Notes under the pieces: model-generated
The model's input: the letters and a program-made list of their open reading frames with translations, nothing else
Told to the model about the DNA's origin: nothing
Database searches by the model: none
In this document: piece after piece, positions 38,836 through 47,581 of the stretch
Layout: each line of letters begins with the position of its first letter
How positions within the stretch are numbered: the stretch's first letter is position 1
Made by a program: the position numbers and the translations under genes
Assembly: GCF_001483755.1 (NCBI RefSeq)
Contig: NZ_LQBK01000040.1
Coordinates: 176,245-240,244, forward strand
Length of the DNA: 64,000 nucleotides
DNA from: Kocuria rosea subsp. polaris
Lineage (GTDB): Bacteria; Actinomycetota; Actinomycetes; Actinomycetales; Micrococcaceae
Direction of reading: 5' to 3'

Positions 38836-39554
38836 ACGCCCACCTCCGCGGTCCGGGCGGAACGGGCGAGCCCGGCCAGGCGGGCGCGCACGGCGGCCGT
38901 GATCTCCCCGGCCGGCCGGGTGGCGTCGAGCACCAGGTAGCGCTCCGGCGCCCGTCCGGCGAGCTCGAGGAACGCCTGCCGGTTCGCGTCGTGGAAGACG
39001 TCGGGCTCGGTCTCCAGGCGGTCCCCCGGGGCGCCGTCACGGGCCTCCCGGCGGGCGCGCCCGGTCCCGGCCGGGACGTCGAGCAGCACGGTGAGGTCCG
39101 GGACGAGCCCTGCGGTGGCCCACGCGTTGAGCTCCGCGACGCGGTCGACCCCGAGGCCGCGGCCGGCGCCCTGGTAGGCGGCGGACGAGTCGGCGAACCG
39201 GTCGCAGACCACGGTCCGTCCGGCGGCGAGCGCAGGGCGGATGAGCTGGGCGACGTGGGCGGCGCGGGCCGCGGCGAACAGCAGGGCCTCGGCGCGGGCG
39301 TCGACGGGCCCGTGCGCGGGGTCCAGCACGAGCTCGCGCAGCCTCTCGCCCAGCGGGGTGCCCCCGGGCTCCCGGGTGCGCACGATCTCGTGCCCCTCGG
39401 CGCGCAGGGCCTCCACGAGCCGGCCGGCCTGGGTGGACTTCCCGGCGCCGTCCCCGCCCTCGAACACGACGAAGAGCCCGCGCCCGGACGGGGCGGGGGA
39501 GGATTCCGCGGCGGCGGCGGCGGGCAGCGGGACGGGAGCCGGTCGGGTGGTCAC
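38832..39554 (-). CDS. tmk: thymidylate kinase
   Basis: 240 residues. Phosphorylates dTMP to dTDP. P-loop FEGGDGAGKSTQAGRL (near residue 31), TREPGGTPLGERLRELVLD (DR/EPG motif), DRFADSSAAYQGAGRGLG (DRY-like motif) and the lid REARDGAPGDRLE. An about 25-residue Pro/Ala extension precedes the fold. GTG 39554 is fixed by the leaderless -10 box TAGGCT six bases upstream. It is divergent from the trans-sulfuration gene. Confidence 0.94.
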   Translation of the reverse strand: MTTRPAPVPLPAAAAAESSPAPSGRGLFVVFEGGDGAGKSTQAGRLVEALRAEGHEIVRTREPGGTPLGERLRELVLDPAHGPVDARAEALLFAAARAAHVAQLIRPALAAGRTVVCDRFADSSAAYQGAGRGLGVDRVAELNAWATAGLVPDLTVLLDVPAGTGRARREARDGAPGDRLETEPDVFHDANRQAFLELAGRAPERYLVLDATRPAGEITAAVRARLAGLARSARTAEVGV

Positions 39555-39560
39555 GGTCCC

Positions 39561-39566
39561 AGCCTA
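39561..39566 (-). promoter_or_regulatory. -10 box TAGGCT of leaderless tmk
   Basis: Minus-strand TAGGCT, spacer of six, then GTG 39554. It drives tmk-holB and perhaps the lipoprotein hydrolase. Confidence 0.55.
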
Positions 39567-39624
39567 TCCACCCGGGAGGACAGCGCCCTCCGGTCCCGTG
39601 CGGGCTGGGGGCGCCGCGGGCCGA

Positions 39625-39630
39625 TAGCCT
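39625..39630 (+). promoter_or_regulatory. -10 box TAGCCT of a leaderless promoter
   Basis: Six bases before ATG 39637 of the trans-sulfuration gene. Confidence 0.55.
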
Positions 39631-39636
39631 GGGCCC

Positions 39637-40806
39637 ATGACTGCGCGCCCCGAGATCCCGCCCGCCCACGGCCCCGCCGACCTCCGCCCGGACACCGTGC
39701 TGGTCGCCGGCGGGCGGCCCGCACCGGAGCACGACGCGCCGGTCGGCCCGTCCATCGTCCTGACCTCCACCTACCGGGGCTCCGGCGAGCTCGACGAGCG
39801 GAACCGCACCTACGGGCGCTTCAGCAATCCCACGTGGGAGGACGTCGAGGACGTGCTGGCACGGCTCGAGCAGGCGCAGCTCCCCGGCCTGCTCTACGCC
39901 TCGGGCCTGGCCGCCGTCGCGTCGGTGCTCTCGCTCGTCCCGGCGGGCGGGTGCCTGGTGCTGCCCCGGCACAGCTACCAGGGCTCCCTGGCACTGGCCA
40001 CGGACCTCGAGTCCCGGGGGATGCTCACCGTCCGGACCGTGGACGTCACGGACACCGAGGAGGTCGTGGCCGCCCTGGACGCCGCCGACCTGCTCTGGCT
40101 CGAGAGCCCCACCAACCCCATGCTGGAGGTCGCCGACCTCCCCGCGCTCCTCGCGGCGGCCCGCGAGCGCGGGGTGCTCACGTGCGTGGACAACACCTTC
40201 GCGACCCCCCTCCTGCAGCGCCCGCTCGAGCACGGCGCCGACGTCGTGGTGCACTCCGTGACCAAGTACCTGGCGGGGCACTCCGACGTCGTCCTGGGGG
40301 CGGCCGTCACCTCCGACCCCGCCCTGCGGACCCGGCTGCAGGGGCACCGCTCGCTGCACGGCGCGATCCCGGGCCCGTTCGAGGCCTGGCTGGCGCTGCG
40401 GGGGATGCGCACCCTGGCGCTGCGGGTCGAGCGCTCCGCGGCCAGCGCCGCGGAGCTCGCCCGCCGCCTCCAGCGGCACCCGGCGGTGCTCGAGGTCCGC
40501 TACCCGGGCCTGCCCGGGGACCCCGGCCACGAGCGCGCCGCCGCGCAGATGGACGGCTTCGGCGCGATCGTGGCGATCGTCCCCGCGGGGGACGTCGCCG
40601 CCGTCGAGGCGGCCGTGGACACGCTGCGCGTGTGGACCCCCGCGACGTCGCTCGGCGGGGTGGAGTCGCTGGTCGAGCGGCGGCGCCGGCACCACGAGGA
40701 GCCGCACAGCGTCCCGGAGACGCTGCTGCGCCTGTCGGTGGGCATCGAGAACGTCGAGGACCTCTGGGAGGACCTCGACCGCGCCCTGTCCGCGATCGAC
40801 CGGTAG
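39637..40806 (+). CDS. PLP-dependent trans-sulfuration enzyme (cystathionine gamma-synthase/lyase family)
   Basis: 389 residues. Cys/Met-metabolism PLP fold: TYRGSGELDERNRTYGRFSNPTWEDVEDVLARLE (the Y-x-R phosphate-binding region), LWLESPTNPMLEVADL, VDNTFATPLLQRPLEHGADVVVHSVTKYLAGHSDVV with the PLP Lys in SVTKYLAGH (near residue 209), and the C-terminal SLGGVESLVE and LRLSVGIEN. The family makes or splits cystathionine; residues that separate MetB from MecB activity cannot be judged reliably here, so the direction is left open. The leaderless start is set by TAGCCT. Confidence 0.87.
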   Translation: MTARPEIPPAHGPADLRPDTVLVAGGRPAPEHDAPVGPSIVLTSTYRGSGELDERNRTYGRFSNPTWEDVEDVLARLEQAQLPGLLYASGLAAVASVLSLVPAGGCLVLPRHSYQGSLALATDLESRGMLTVRTVDVTDTEEVVAALDAADLLWLESPTNPMLEVADLPALLAAARERGVLTCVDNTFATPLLQRPLEHGADVVVHSVTKYLAGHSDVVLGAAVTSDPALRTRLQGHRSLHGAIPGPFEAWLALRGMRTLALRVERSAASAAELARRLQRHPAVLEVRYPGLPGDPGHERAAAQMDGFGAIVAIVPAGDVAAVEAAVDTLRVWTPATSLGGVESLVERRRRHHEEPHSVPETLLRLSVGIENVEDLWEDLDRALSAIDR

Positions 40807-40809
40807 GCT
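40804..40809 (+). promoter_or_regulatory. -10 box TAGGCT of a leaderless promoter
   Basis: TAGGCT directly at the stop of the upstream gene, seven bases before GTG 40817. Confidence 0.5.
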
Positions 40810-40816
40810 GGGCGGC

Positions 40817-41131
40817 GTGGACATTCCCTGGGTCTTCCTACTCGTGCGTCTCATCGACATCTCGCTCGCGCTGGTCGTCGCCGGCCTGGCCGTGTGGGCC
40901 TTCGTGGACTGCCTGACCAAGGCACCGGTGCAGTTCCAGCGCGCCTTCAAGCGCACCAAGGGCTTCTGGCTCGCGCTCACGGGGGGCTCGCTGGCGTTCA
41001 CCGTCTTCACGCTGCTGCTCCTGCGGCCCAGTCTGTTCGTGCTGCTCATCGCGGGCACGGCCGTGGGCGTCTACCTCGCCGACGTCCGCCCCGCCGTGGG
41101 CCTGGAGTCCAAGGGCCCCAACAACTGGTGA
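40817..41131 (+). CDS. DUF2516 family membrane protein
   Basis: 104 residues. The first helix (IPWVFLLVRLIDISLALVVAGLAVWAFVDCL) is followed by the family-typical RTKGFWLALTGGSL and a second membrane segment (TVFTLLLLRPSLFVLLIAGTAVGVYLADVRPAV). DUF2516 proteins are small actinobacterial inner-membrane proteins of unknown role, often close to phosphoglyceromutase or SenX3-RegX3 genes, as here. Confidence 0.82.
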   Translation: MDIPWVFLLVRLIDISLALVVAGLAVWAFVDCLTKAPVQFQRAFKRTKGFWLALTGGSLAFTVFTLLLLRPSLFVLLIAGTAVGVYLADVRPAVGLESKGPNNW

Positions 41132-41226
41132 CCGCCCGCCCCCGGGCGCGCGGCTGATCCCCGCGACACGGGGCGCCGGTGACGCCCGCTTGTCCCGCGC
41201 CGCCGCGCGGGTGGAAGAATGGCGCC

Positions 41227-41985
41227 ATGGCTACCGAATCAGCACCGCACAAGCTCGTCCTGCTCCGGCACGGACAGTCCGACTGGAACGAGAAGAACCT
41301 GTTCACCGGGTGGGTGGACGTGGACCTGACCGAGAAGGGGCGGGAGGAAGCCGTCCGCGGCGGTGAGCTGCTCGTCGAGAAGGGGATCGCCCCGGACGTC
41401 CTGCACACCTCGCTGCTGCGCCGGGCGATCACCACCGCCCACCTCGCGCTAGACCGGGCGGACCGGCACTGGATCCCCGTGAAGCGGTCCTGGCGGCTCA
41501 ACGAGCGCCACTACGGTGCGCTCCAGGGCAAGGACAAGACCCAGGTCCGCGAGGAGTACGGCGACGAGCAGTTCATGACCTGGCGCCGCTCCTTCGACGT
41601 CCCGCCGCCCGAGCTCGAGGACTCCGACCGGTACTCCCAGGCCGGCGACCCCCGGTACGCCGACGTCGAGAACGCGCCCCGCACCGAGTGCCTCAAGGAC
41701 GTCCTCGACCGCTTCATGCCCTACTGGGAGCAGGAGATCGTCCCCGACCTGCGGGTCGGGCACACCGTGATCGTCGCCGCGCACGGCAACTCCCTGCGCG
41801 CGCTCGTGAAGCACCTCGACGGCATCTCCGACGACGACATCGCGGCCCTGAACATCCCCACGGGCATCCCGCTCTACTACGAGCTCGACGAGGACCTCCG
41901 CCCGCTCGTGGCCGGCGGCGAGTACCTCGACCCCGAGGCCGCCGCGAGTTCCATCCAGGCGGTCGCCAACCAGGGCAAGAAGTAG
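41227..41985 (+). CDS. gpmA: 2,3-bisphosphoglycerate-dependent phosphoglycerate mutase
   Basis: 252 residues. Glycolytic interconversion of 3- and 2-phosphoglycerate. [29 protein letters not shown] holds the phospho-His, and [27 protein letters not shown] and [19 protein letters not shown] (second His) complete the active site. ATG 41227 is preceded by AAGAAT with a six-base spacer, a weaker example of the leaderless pattern. An exceptionally long hairpin ends the transcript. The order gpmA, phoU, senX3, regX3 is a common actinobacterial arrangement. Confidence 0.95.
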   Translation: MATESAPHKLVLLRHGQSDWNEKNLFTGWVDVDLTEKGREEAVRGGELLVEKGIAPDVLHTSLLRRAITTAHLALDRADRHWIPVKRSWRLNERHYGALQGKDKTQVREEYGDEQFMTWRRSFDVPPPELEDSDRYSQAGDPRYADVENAPRTECLKDVLDRFMPYWEQEIVPDLRVGHTVIVAAHGNSLRALVKHLDGISDDDIAALNIPTGIPLYYELDEDLRPLVAGGEYLDPEAAASSIQAVANQGKK

Positions 41986-42002
41986 TCCCGGCCGGCTCCC
42001 GC

Positions 42003-42061
42003 GGCACGAGCAGAGGGGCCGGGCCCGCCGCAACGGCGGGCCCGGCCCCTCTGCTCGTGCC
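42003..42061. terminator. 28-bp perfect bidirectional terminator
   Basis: The left arm 42003-42030 and right arm 42034-42061 are exact complements around the loop CAA, between the convergent gpmA and phoU genes. The stem is far longer than needed for termination. Confidence 0.85.
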
Positions 42062-42094
42062 CGGACGCGGCTCAGCGCGCGCCGGGACGGGCGC

Positions 42095-42793
42095 TCACTC
42101 GCCCCCGTCGCGGCCCACGTGGCCGTGGCCGGTCGGGCGGTCGGAGGTCGCCGGCACCCAGTCGCCGGTCACCAGGTAGGAGACCTTGCGGGTCACCGAG
42201 ACCCCGTGGTCCCCGATGCGCTCGAGGTAGCGGGAGCACAGGGTGACGTCCACGGCGGTGGGCACGGAGCAGTCCCAGCTCGGCGCGGCGAGGGCGTCGA
42301 AGACGGACTGGTGCAGCTTGTTGACCTCGCCCTTGAGCGAGAAGATCTCGTCGGCCAGGGAGAGGTCGCGCGTCTGGAGCACCTGGATGACCCGGTCCAC
42401 GATCTGCAGGTCGAGGTCGAACATCCGGGTGAACGTCTCCACGAGCGGCTCGGGGATGACCGGCTCGGGGTAGCGCAGGCGCACGGCCTGGGCCAGGTGC
42501 CGGGCGAGGTCGCCGGCGCGCTCCAGCGAGGCGCTCATCCGCAGCGCGCCCACGATCATCCGCAGGTCCGAGGCGACCGGGCTCTGCAGCGCGAGGATGT
42601 CGATCGAGCGCTCGTCGAGGTCGTTCTGCAGGAAGTCGATCCGGGCGTCGTTGGAGATGACCTCCTCGGCGAGCTGGATGTCCGCGTCGAGGAGCGCGTC
42701 CTTGGCGCGGGCGAGGGCCTCGCGCACCAGGGTCGCGATCTGGATGAGCTCCTCACCGACCTGGTGGAGTTCTGCCTGGAAAACCTTGCGCAC
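42095..42793 (-). CDS. phoU: phosphate-signalling regulator PhoU
   Basis: 232 residues. Two PhoU helical bundles, each with the acidic signature: DLRMIVGALRMSASLERAGDLARHLAQ in the first and DVTLCSRYLERIGDHGVSVTRKV in the second. PhoU links phosphate import to the sensor kinase and binds metal through these motifs. GTG 42793 was selected because GAAAGGA stands eight bases upstream; a longer in-frame start at 42931 would run through the promoter. It is divergent from senX3 across a region with an 11-bp TGAAC lattice. Confidence 0.94.
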   Translation of the reverse strand: MRKVFQAELHQVGEELIQIATLVREALARAKDALLDADIQLAEEVISNDARIDFLQNDLDERSIDILALQSPVASDLRMIVGALRMSASLERAGDLARHLAQAVRLRYPEPVIPEPLVETFTRMFDLDLQIVDRVIQVLQTRDLSLADEIFSLKGEVNKLHQSVFDALAAPSWDCSVPTAVDVTLCSRYLERIGDHGVSVTRKVSYLVTGDWVPATSDRPTGHGHVGRDGGE

Positions 42794-42916
42794 GGATGCG
42801 TCCTTTCGAGATGCGGCGGCGTCCCGCGCGGCCACGGCCGGGGTGCGGCGCGGAGCGGGACGGATGACGTGGGGGCCGGGTGCGAGCACACCCGCCGCCA
42901 CCGTCACAGCCAGGAG

Positions 42917-42954
42917 TGAACTTTCGCTCATCTTAGGATGAACGTTCGTTGAAC
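42917..42954 (-). promoter_or_regulatory. PHO-box-like direct repeats between phoU and senX3
   Basis: TGAAC (GTTCA on the minus strand) occurs at 42917, 42939 and 42950, that is on an 11-bp lattice with one degenerate unit missing. Direct GTTCA-type units every 11 bp are the known binding pattern of PhoP/RegX3-type regulators in actinobacteria. The site would serve phoU and the divergent senX3-regX3. Confidence 0.55.
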
Positions 42955-43001
42955 CTGTAGCTCGTGACGCCCCGTGCGGGGCCGCCGCGCCCCCGAGTGC
43001 C

Positions 43002-43007
43002 TAAGCT
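43002..43007 (+). promoter_or_regulatory. -10 box TAAGCT of leaderless senX3
   Basis: Six bases before GTG 43014. Confidence 0.55.
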
Positions 43008-43013
43008 GGATCC

Positions 43014-44282
43014 GTGAGTCCAACAGCCATCGCCGTCGCCGCGGGTCTGCTCGGCTTCGCCCTCGGGGTGAGCGGTCTGATCGCCCTGCGGGTGAGCGGG
43101 CGCGGCCGCCGCGCCCGCGCCGACGTCCAGGAGCCCACGCTGCCCGACGGCACCGCGGACGTGCTCGCGGTGATCGGCCGGGCCTACGTGGTCGTGGACG
43201 GGGTCGACGGCGTGGTGCGCGCCTCCCCGGCCGCCTACGCCTTCGGCCTGGTCCGCGGGCACACCGTGGTGCACGAGCAGATGCTCGAGATGATCCGGCG
43301 GGCCCGGCGCAGCGGTGTGATCGAGGAGCGGCGGGTCGAGCTGACCCGGGGGCCGTTCCAGACGGGCGCGGCGGTGCTCGACGTCCGCGTGGCCCCCATC
43401 GCGGAGGAGTACATCCTGCTGCTCGCCGACGACCAGACGGAGATCGTCCGGGCGCAGTCGATCCGCAACGACTTCGTCGCCAACGTCTCGCACGAGCTGA
43501 AGACCCCCGTGGGCGCCATCGGGCTGCTCGCCGAGGCGATCGAGGACGCGGCCGAGGACGAGGAGGCCGTGCGCCGCTTCGCCCAGCGCCTGCACAAGGA
43601 GTCCGCCCGCCTGACCGCCCTGGTCCAGGACATCATCGAGCTCTCCCGCCTGCAGGGCGCGGACGTGGTCACCGAGGGCCGGCCCGTGGACCTCAACCAG
43701 GTGATCGCCGACGCCGTGGACCGCAACCGGTTCCCGGCCGAGACCAAGGGCATCGAGATCGCGGTGGGCGGGCGCGTCACCCGGCCCGTCTTCGGCGACC
43801 CGGACCTGCTCGTCACGGCGCTGCGCAACCTCATCGACAACGCCGTGCACTACTCCCCGGAGGGCACCCGCGTGGGCGTCGGCGTCCGGGAGCGGGACGG
43901 GATGGCCCAGATCTCGGTGACCGACCAGGGCCCGGGCATCCCCGAGGACGAGCAGGACCGGATCTTCGAGCGCTTCTACCGGGTGGACGCGGCCCGCTCC
44001 CGCCGCACGGGCGGGACCGGGCTGGGCCTGAGCATCGTCAAGCACGTCATGTCGCAGCACGGCGGCGAGGCCACCCTCTGGTCGCAGCCGGGCCGCGGCT
44101 CCACGTTCACCCTGAGCATCCCCCAGATCGAGGGCGCCGACGACCCCGGGGAGGCCGCGCAGCCGGCTCCCGGGGCGTCCGCCCGCCCGGTGCCGGAGCC
44201 GGCACCACCCCGCCCAGTGGCATCGACCCCACGGCCCGCCGCCCCCGCGGCGCGCGCCGGGAGCACGGAGGACCGACAGTGA
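43014..44282 (+). CDS. senX3: phosphate-responsive sensor histidine kinase SenX3
   Basis: 422 residues. One N-terminal membrane helix, a degenerate PAS region, HisKA with FVANVSHELKTPVGAIGLLAEAIEDA (phospho-His near 160), and HATPase with LRNLIDNAVHYSPEGTRV, DQGPGIPEDEQDRIFERFYRVD and GGTGLGLSIVKHVMSQHGG. The Pro/Ala-rich tail of about 50 residues is dispensable by appearance. The gene overlaps regX3 as GTGA. With phoU opposite it forms the phosphate two-component system; the leaderless start is fixed by TAAGCT. Confidence 0.92.
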   Translation: MSPTAIAVAAGLLGFALGVSGLIALRVSGRGRRARADVQEPTLPDGTADVLAVIGRAYVVVDGVDGVVRASPAAYAFGLVRGHTVVHEQMLEMIRRARRSGVIEERRVELTRGPFQTGAAVLDVRVAPIAEEYILLLADDQTEIVRAQSIRNDFVANVSHELKTPVGAIGLLAEAIEDAAEDEEAVRRFAQRLHKESARLTALVQDIIELSRLQGADVVTEGRPVDLNQVIADAVDRNRFPAETKGIEIAVGGRVTRPVFGDPDLLVTALRNLIDNAVHYSPEGTRVGVGVRERDGMAQISVTDQGPGIPEDEQDRIFERFYRVDAARSRRTGGTGLGLSIVKHVMSQHGGEATLWSQPGRGSTFTLSIPQIEGADDPGEAAQPAPGASARPVPEPAPPRPVASTPRPAAPAARAGSTEDRQ

Positions 44283-44959
44283 CCCGCATCCTGATCGTCG
44301 AGGACGAGGAGTCCCTCAGCGACCCGCTCTCCTACCTGCTCGGGAAGGAGGGGTTCGAGGTGGAGGTCGTCGACAACGGCGTGGACGCCGTGGCGGAGTT
44401 CGACCGGTCCGGGGCCGACCTGATGCTGCTGGACCTCATGCTCCCGGGGCTCTCCGGCACCGAGGTGTGCCGGCAGGTGCGGCAGCGCTCGTCCGTGCCG
44501 ATCATCATGCTCACGGCCAAGGACGCCGAGATCGACAAGGTGGTGGGGCTCGAGCTCGGGGCCGACGACTACGTCACCAAGCCGTACTCGTCCCGGGAGC
44601 TCGTCGCCCGGATCCGTGCGGTGCTGCGCCGGCAGGCGGAGCCCGAGGAGCTGGTCTCGGCGACCGTGCAGGCCGGGCCCGTGCGGATGGACATCGAGCG
44701 GCACGTGGTCAGCGTCCACGGCGAGCGGGTGGCCATGCCGCTCAAGGAGTTCGAGCTGCTGGAGATGCTGCTGCGCAACGCCGGGCGGGTGCTGACCCGC
44801 GGGCAGCTCATCGACCGGGTCTGGGGCTCGGACTACGTGGGGGACACCAAGACCCTCGACGTCCACGTCAAGCGCCTGCGCGCCAAGATCGAGCCCGACC
44901 CCTCCGCCCCGCGGCACATCGTGACGGTGCGGGGACTGGGCTACAAGTTCGAGGGCTGA
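44279..44959 (+). CDS. regX3: response regulator RegX3 (OmpR family)
   Basis: 226 residues. Receiver domain ILIVEDEESL (acidic pocket), MLLDLMLPGL (phospho-Asp near 52), MLTAKD and VTKPYSSREL (Lys near 101), then an OmpR-type winged helix with LKEFELLEMLLRNAGRVLTRGQLIDRVWG and TLDVHVKRLRAKIE. It activates phosphate-starvation genes. The GTG start overlaps the senX3 stop. A hairpin follows the gene. Confidence 0.94.
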   Translation: MTRILIVEDEESLSDPLSYLLGKEGFEVEVVDNGVDAVAEFDRSGADLMLLDLMLPGLSGTEVCRQVRQRSSVPIIMLTAKDAEIDKVVGLELGADDYVTKPYSSRELVARIRAVLRRQAEPEELVSATVQAGPVRMDIERHVVSVHGERVAMPLKEFELLEMLLRNAGRVLTRGQLIDRVWGSDYVGDTKTLDVHVKRLRAKIEPDPSAPRHIVTVRGLGYKFEG

Positions 44960-44977
44960 GGCCGCCCGGCGCCGACG

Positions 44978-45015
44978 GACAGGGCCCGGAACCCCGCGGG
45001 GTTCCGGGCCCTGTC
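44978..45015. terminator. bidirectional terminator between regX3 and the lipoprotein gene
   Basis: An 18-bp perfect stem (GACAGGGCCCGGAACCCC and its complement) with a two-base centre GC. Confidence 0.8.
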
Positions 45016-45043
45016 GTCCGAGCGCGCGTGCCGGCAGGAGGCG

Positions 45044-45592
45044 TCAGTGACCGCTCTCCTGGCCCACCATCTCGTCGACGGGCACGGGCGTGTTGGAGGG
45101 GTTGGCCGGGGTGGAGGGGGCGCCGCCGGGGACGAACTCCGCGTAGCGCTCGAAGGTGTGGTCGAGCACCGGGACCTGTTCGGTGAGGGACTCGCCGCCC
45201 ACGGTGAACTCGGTCTCGACCATGAGCCCCGGTGCGGCACCGGCGCGGTCCACGACCACGGGGTCGGCCTCCTCCAGCGACACGGAGCCGTTGGCCGGGA
45301 TCTGCACCTCGGCGCTGGCGCCGTCGACGTCCATCGACAGCGTGACCTCCTGGTCGCCGTCGTTGTCCAGGGTCCCCAGCACACGGCCCTCGGCGTCGGC
45401 GGCGGTGGCCACGATCAGCACGTTGGTCAGCTTGACCTCGCCCACCCGCTCCACGATGCCGTCCGCGGGGGAGTAGATCATGGTCGTGGCCGGAGGGTTG
45501 ATGTATGCGCATCCGGCGGTGGACAGCAGGGCGGCCGCGGCGGCGGCACTCAGGCCTGCGCGCTGCAGCAACTTGGGGGCGGCGATCTTCAC
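45044..45592 (-). CDS. uncharacterised lipoprotein of actinobacteria
   Basis: 182 residues. Signal peptide with lipobox STAGC (Cys28), then a beta-rich domain: YINPPATTMIYSPADGIVERVGEVKLTNVLIVATAADAEGRVLGTLDNDGDQEVTLSMDVDG. A short Pro/Asn tail ends it. The pattern of an N-terminal PADG motif followed by a copper-chaperone-like or immunoglobulin-like sandwich is common in small actinobacterial lipoproteins of unknown role. It is divergent from carD with a 156-base gap. Confidence 0.7.
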   Translation of the reverse strand: MKIAAPKLLQRAGLSAAAAAALLSTAGCAYINPPATTMIYSPADGIVERVGEVKLTNVLIVATAADAEGRVLGTLDNDGDQEVTLSMDVDGASAEVQIPANGSVSLEEADPVVVDRAGAAPGLMVETEFTVGGESLTEQVPVLDHTFERYAEFVPGGAPSTPANPSNTPVPVDEMVGQESGH

Positions 45593-45716
45593 GGCGCGTA
45601 CTCCTCGGGAGCTCAGGACGGTGTCCCGCCCAGCCTATCCGTTTGCCGACGGTTCGTCCGCATCGCCGGGCCCGGAGGGCCCCTGCCGGCCCGGATCGGC
45701 GAATCCTACACCGTGT

Positions 45717-45722
45717 TAGAAT
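45717..45722 (+). promoter_or_regulatory. -10 box TAGAAT of the carD promoter
   Basis: TAGAAT about 27 bases before the carD ATG, with an AAAGGGG ribosome site (45733-45739). Unlike most neighbours this transcript has a short leader. Confidence 0.6.
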
Positions 45723-45748
45723 GGAAGTTCTGAAAGGGGTATTTCCAT

Positions 45749-46231
45749 ATGGTTTTTGAGGTTGGCGAGACGGTTGTCTACCCGCACCACGGCGCGGCGA
45801 CCATCGAGGAGATCAAGACCCGCACCGTCAAGGGCGAAGAGAAGATGTATCTCAAGCTCAAGGTGACCCAGGGGGATCTGGTGATCGAGGTACCCGCGGA
45901 GAACGTCGACCTGGTGGGCGTGCGCGACGTCGTCGACGAGGACGGGCTCAAGAAGGTCATCTCGGTCCTGCAGGCGAAAGACACCGAGGAGGCCAGCAAC
46001 TGGTCCCGGCGCTACAAGGCCAACCTCGAGAAGCTCGCCTCGGGCGACGTGCTCAAGGTCGCGGAGGTCGTGCGCGACCTCTGGCGCCGCGACCGGGACC
46101 GCGGGCTCTCGGCGGGGGAGAAGCGGATGCTGACGAAGGCCCGTCAGATCCTCACCTCCGAGCTCGCGCTCGCCAAGAAGATCGACGAGGAAGAGGCCGA
46201 GAAGCGCCTCGACGACATCCTGGCGTCCTGA
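45749..46231 (+). CDS. carD: CarD-type RNA polymerase-binding transcription factor
   Basis: 160 residues. The N-terminal polymerase-interacting domain begins [38 protein letters not shown] and contains [19 protein letters not shown]. The C-terminal helical DNA-binding domain has [45 protein letters not shown] with the conserved Trp. CarD stabilises open promoter complexes, above all at rRNA promoters. It is the first gene of a run with ispD, ispF and cysS. A terminator-like hairpin lies just after its stop but inside ispD. Confidence 0.96.
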   Translation: MVFEVGETVVYPHHGAATIEEIKTRTVKGEEKMYLKLKVTQGDLVIEVPAENVDLVGVRDVVDEDGLKKVISVLQAKDTEEASNWSRRYKANLEKLASGDVLKVAEVVRDLWRRDRDRGLSAGEKRMLTKARQILTSELALAKKIDEEEAEKRLDDILAS

Positions 46232-46238
46232 CCGGCCC

Positions 46239-47063
46239 GTGACCGGCGGCGCAGCACGGCCCAGCACGGCGAACCCGCCCTCCCCGGAGGGCGGGTTCGC
46301 CGTCGTCGTCGTGGCGGCCGGTTCCGGCACCCGGCTCGGGCACGGCATCCCCAAGGCCCTGGTGGCCCTCGACGGCCGCCCCCTGCTGGAGCACGCGCTG
46401 CGGGGCATCCGGGACGCCGGGCCGACCGGACCCGTGCTGGTGACCGTCCCCGCCGGGGACGTCGAGCTCTCCGCGACCGCCCGGGCGCACGGCGCGCGGC
46501 CGGTGACCGGTGGCGCGTCCCGCGCGGAGTCCGTGCGGGCCGCACTGGCCGAGCTCGCGCGGATCGAGCCCGCCTGCCCCGCCGTGCTCGTCCACGACGC
46601 CGCGCGCTGCCTCACCCCGCCCGAGGTCTTCCGCACCGTGGTGGACCGGCTGCGCGCGGGGGAGCGGGCCGTGGTGCCCGTGCTGCCCGTCGCGGACACG
46701 ATGCGCCGGGTCGACGACGCAGACCGGTCGCTCGGCACCGTGGACCGCACCGTGCTGCGCGCGGTGCAGACCCCGCAGGGCTTCGACCTCGCCCTGCTCC
46801 GGGCGGTGAACCGCGCCGCCGAGGCGGCCGGGACGGACCCCGGGTCCGTCACCGACGACGCCTCCCTGGTGGAGGCCCACGCCCCGGGGACCGCGGTGCT
46901 GACGGTGCCCGGGCACGAGCACGCCTTCAAGATCACCCGCCCGCTCGACCTGGTGCTGGCCGAGGCCGTCCTGCGCGGGCGCGCCCCGGGCACGGCCGGA
47001 ACGGTGCCCGTCACCGCCACGACCTCCCTCCCCGACTCCCCTCCCGATCCCGAGGAGCGCTGA
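46239..47063 (+). CDS. ispD: 2-C-methyl-D-erythritol 4-phosphate cytidylyltransferase
   Basis: 274 residues. Third step of the non-mevalonate isoprenoid route: CTP plus methylerythritol phosphate. The CTP-binding loop is [23 protein letters not shown], followed by [48 protein letters not shown] and [13 protein letters not shown] 46239 is needed because the fold begins within 25 residues. The first 20 residues are encoded by a 16-bp perfect hairpin (46268-46301). The 47068 ispF start is four bases past the stop. Confidence 0.93.
   Translation: MTGGAARPSTANPPSPEGGFAVVVVAAGSGTRLGHGIPKALVALDGRPLLEHALRGIRDAGPTGPVLVTVPAGDVELSATARAHGARPVTGGASRAESVRAALAELARIEPACPAVLVHDAARCLTPPEVFRTVVDRLRAGERAVVPVLPVADTMRRVDDADRSLGTVDRTVLRAVQTPQGFDLALLRAVNRAAEAAGTDPGSVTDDASLVEAHAPGTAVLTVPGHEHAFKITRPLDLVLAEAVLRGRAPGTAGTVPVTATTSLPDSPPDPEER
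46268..46301 (+). terminator. terminator-like hairpin inside the ispD start
   Basis: A 16-bp perfect stem (46268-46283 with 46286-46301) begins 37 bases after the carD stop and 29 bases into ispD. It looks like the other terminators of this window, so it may separate or attenuate carD from ispD transcription. Confidence 0.5.
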
Positions 47064-47067
47064 ACCC

Positions 47068-47559
47068 GTGATCCTGCCCCGCACCGGCATCGCCGTGGAC
47101 GTCCACGCCTTCGGGCCCGAGGGCACCCCGCTGTGGGTCGGCGGCCTCGAGTGGCCGGGGGAGCGCGGTCTCGCCGGGCACTCGGACGGGGACGTCGTGG
47201 CCCACGCGGCCGCCGACGCCCTGTTCTCCGCCTCGGGCACCGGTGACCTCGGCGCCAACTTCGGCGTGGACCGCCCGGAGCTCGAGGGCGCGTCCGGGAC
47301 GCGGATCCTCGCCGAGGCGGCCCGGATCGTCCGGGAGGCCGGCTTCGAGATCGGCAACGTGGCGGTGCAGCTGATCGGGAACCGGCCGCGGTTCGCGCCG
47401 CGGCGCGCCGAGGCCGAGGCCGTGCTCACCGCGGCGGCCGGCGCGCCCGTCACGGTCAGCGCCACGACCTCCGACCGGCTCGGGCTCACGGGCCGCGGGG
47501 AGGGCCTCGCGGCCGTGGCCACCGCCCTGGTCGTCCCCGCGGGCACGGGCGGGGCCTGA
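47068..47559 (+). CDS. ispF: 2-C-methyl-D-erythritol 2,4-cyclodiphosphate synthase
   Basis: 163 residues. Fifth step of the non-mevalonate route. Metal ligands appear in [11 protein letters not shown] (Asp-x-His) and [29 protein letters not shown]. The family end [11 protein letters not shown] is present. It is translationally linked to ispD (four-base gap). The protein works as a trimer in the cytoplasm. Confidence 0.95.
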   Translation: MILPRTGIAVDVHAFGPEGTPLWVGGLEWPGERGLAGHSDGDVVAHAAADALFSASGTGDLGANFGVDRPELEGASGTRILAEAARIVREAGFEIGNVAVQLIGNRPRFAPRRAEAEAVLTAAAGAPVTVSATTSDRLGLTGRGEGLAAVATALVVPAGTGGA

Positions 47560-47581
47560 CCGGCGCGCCGCGGCCCGCCCT

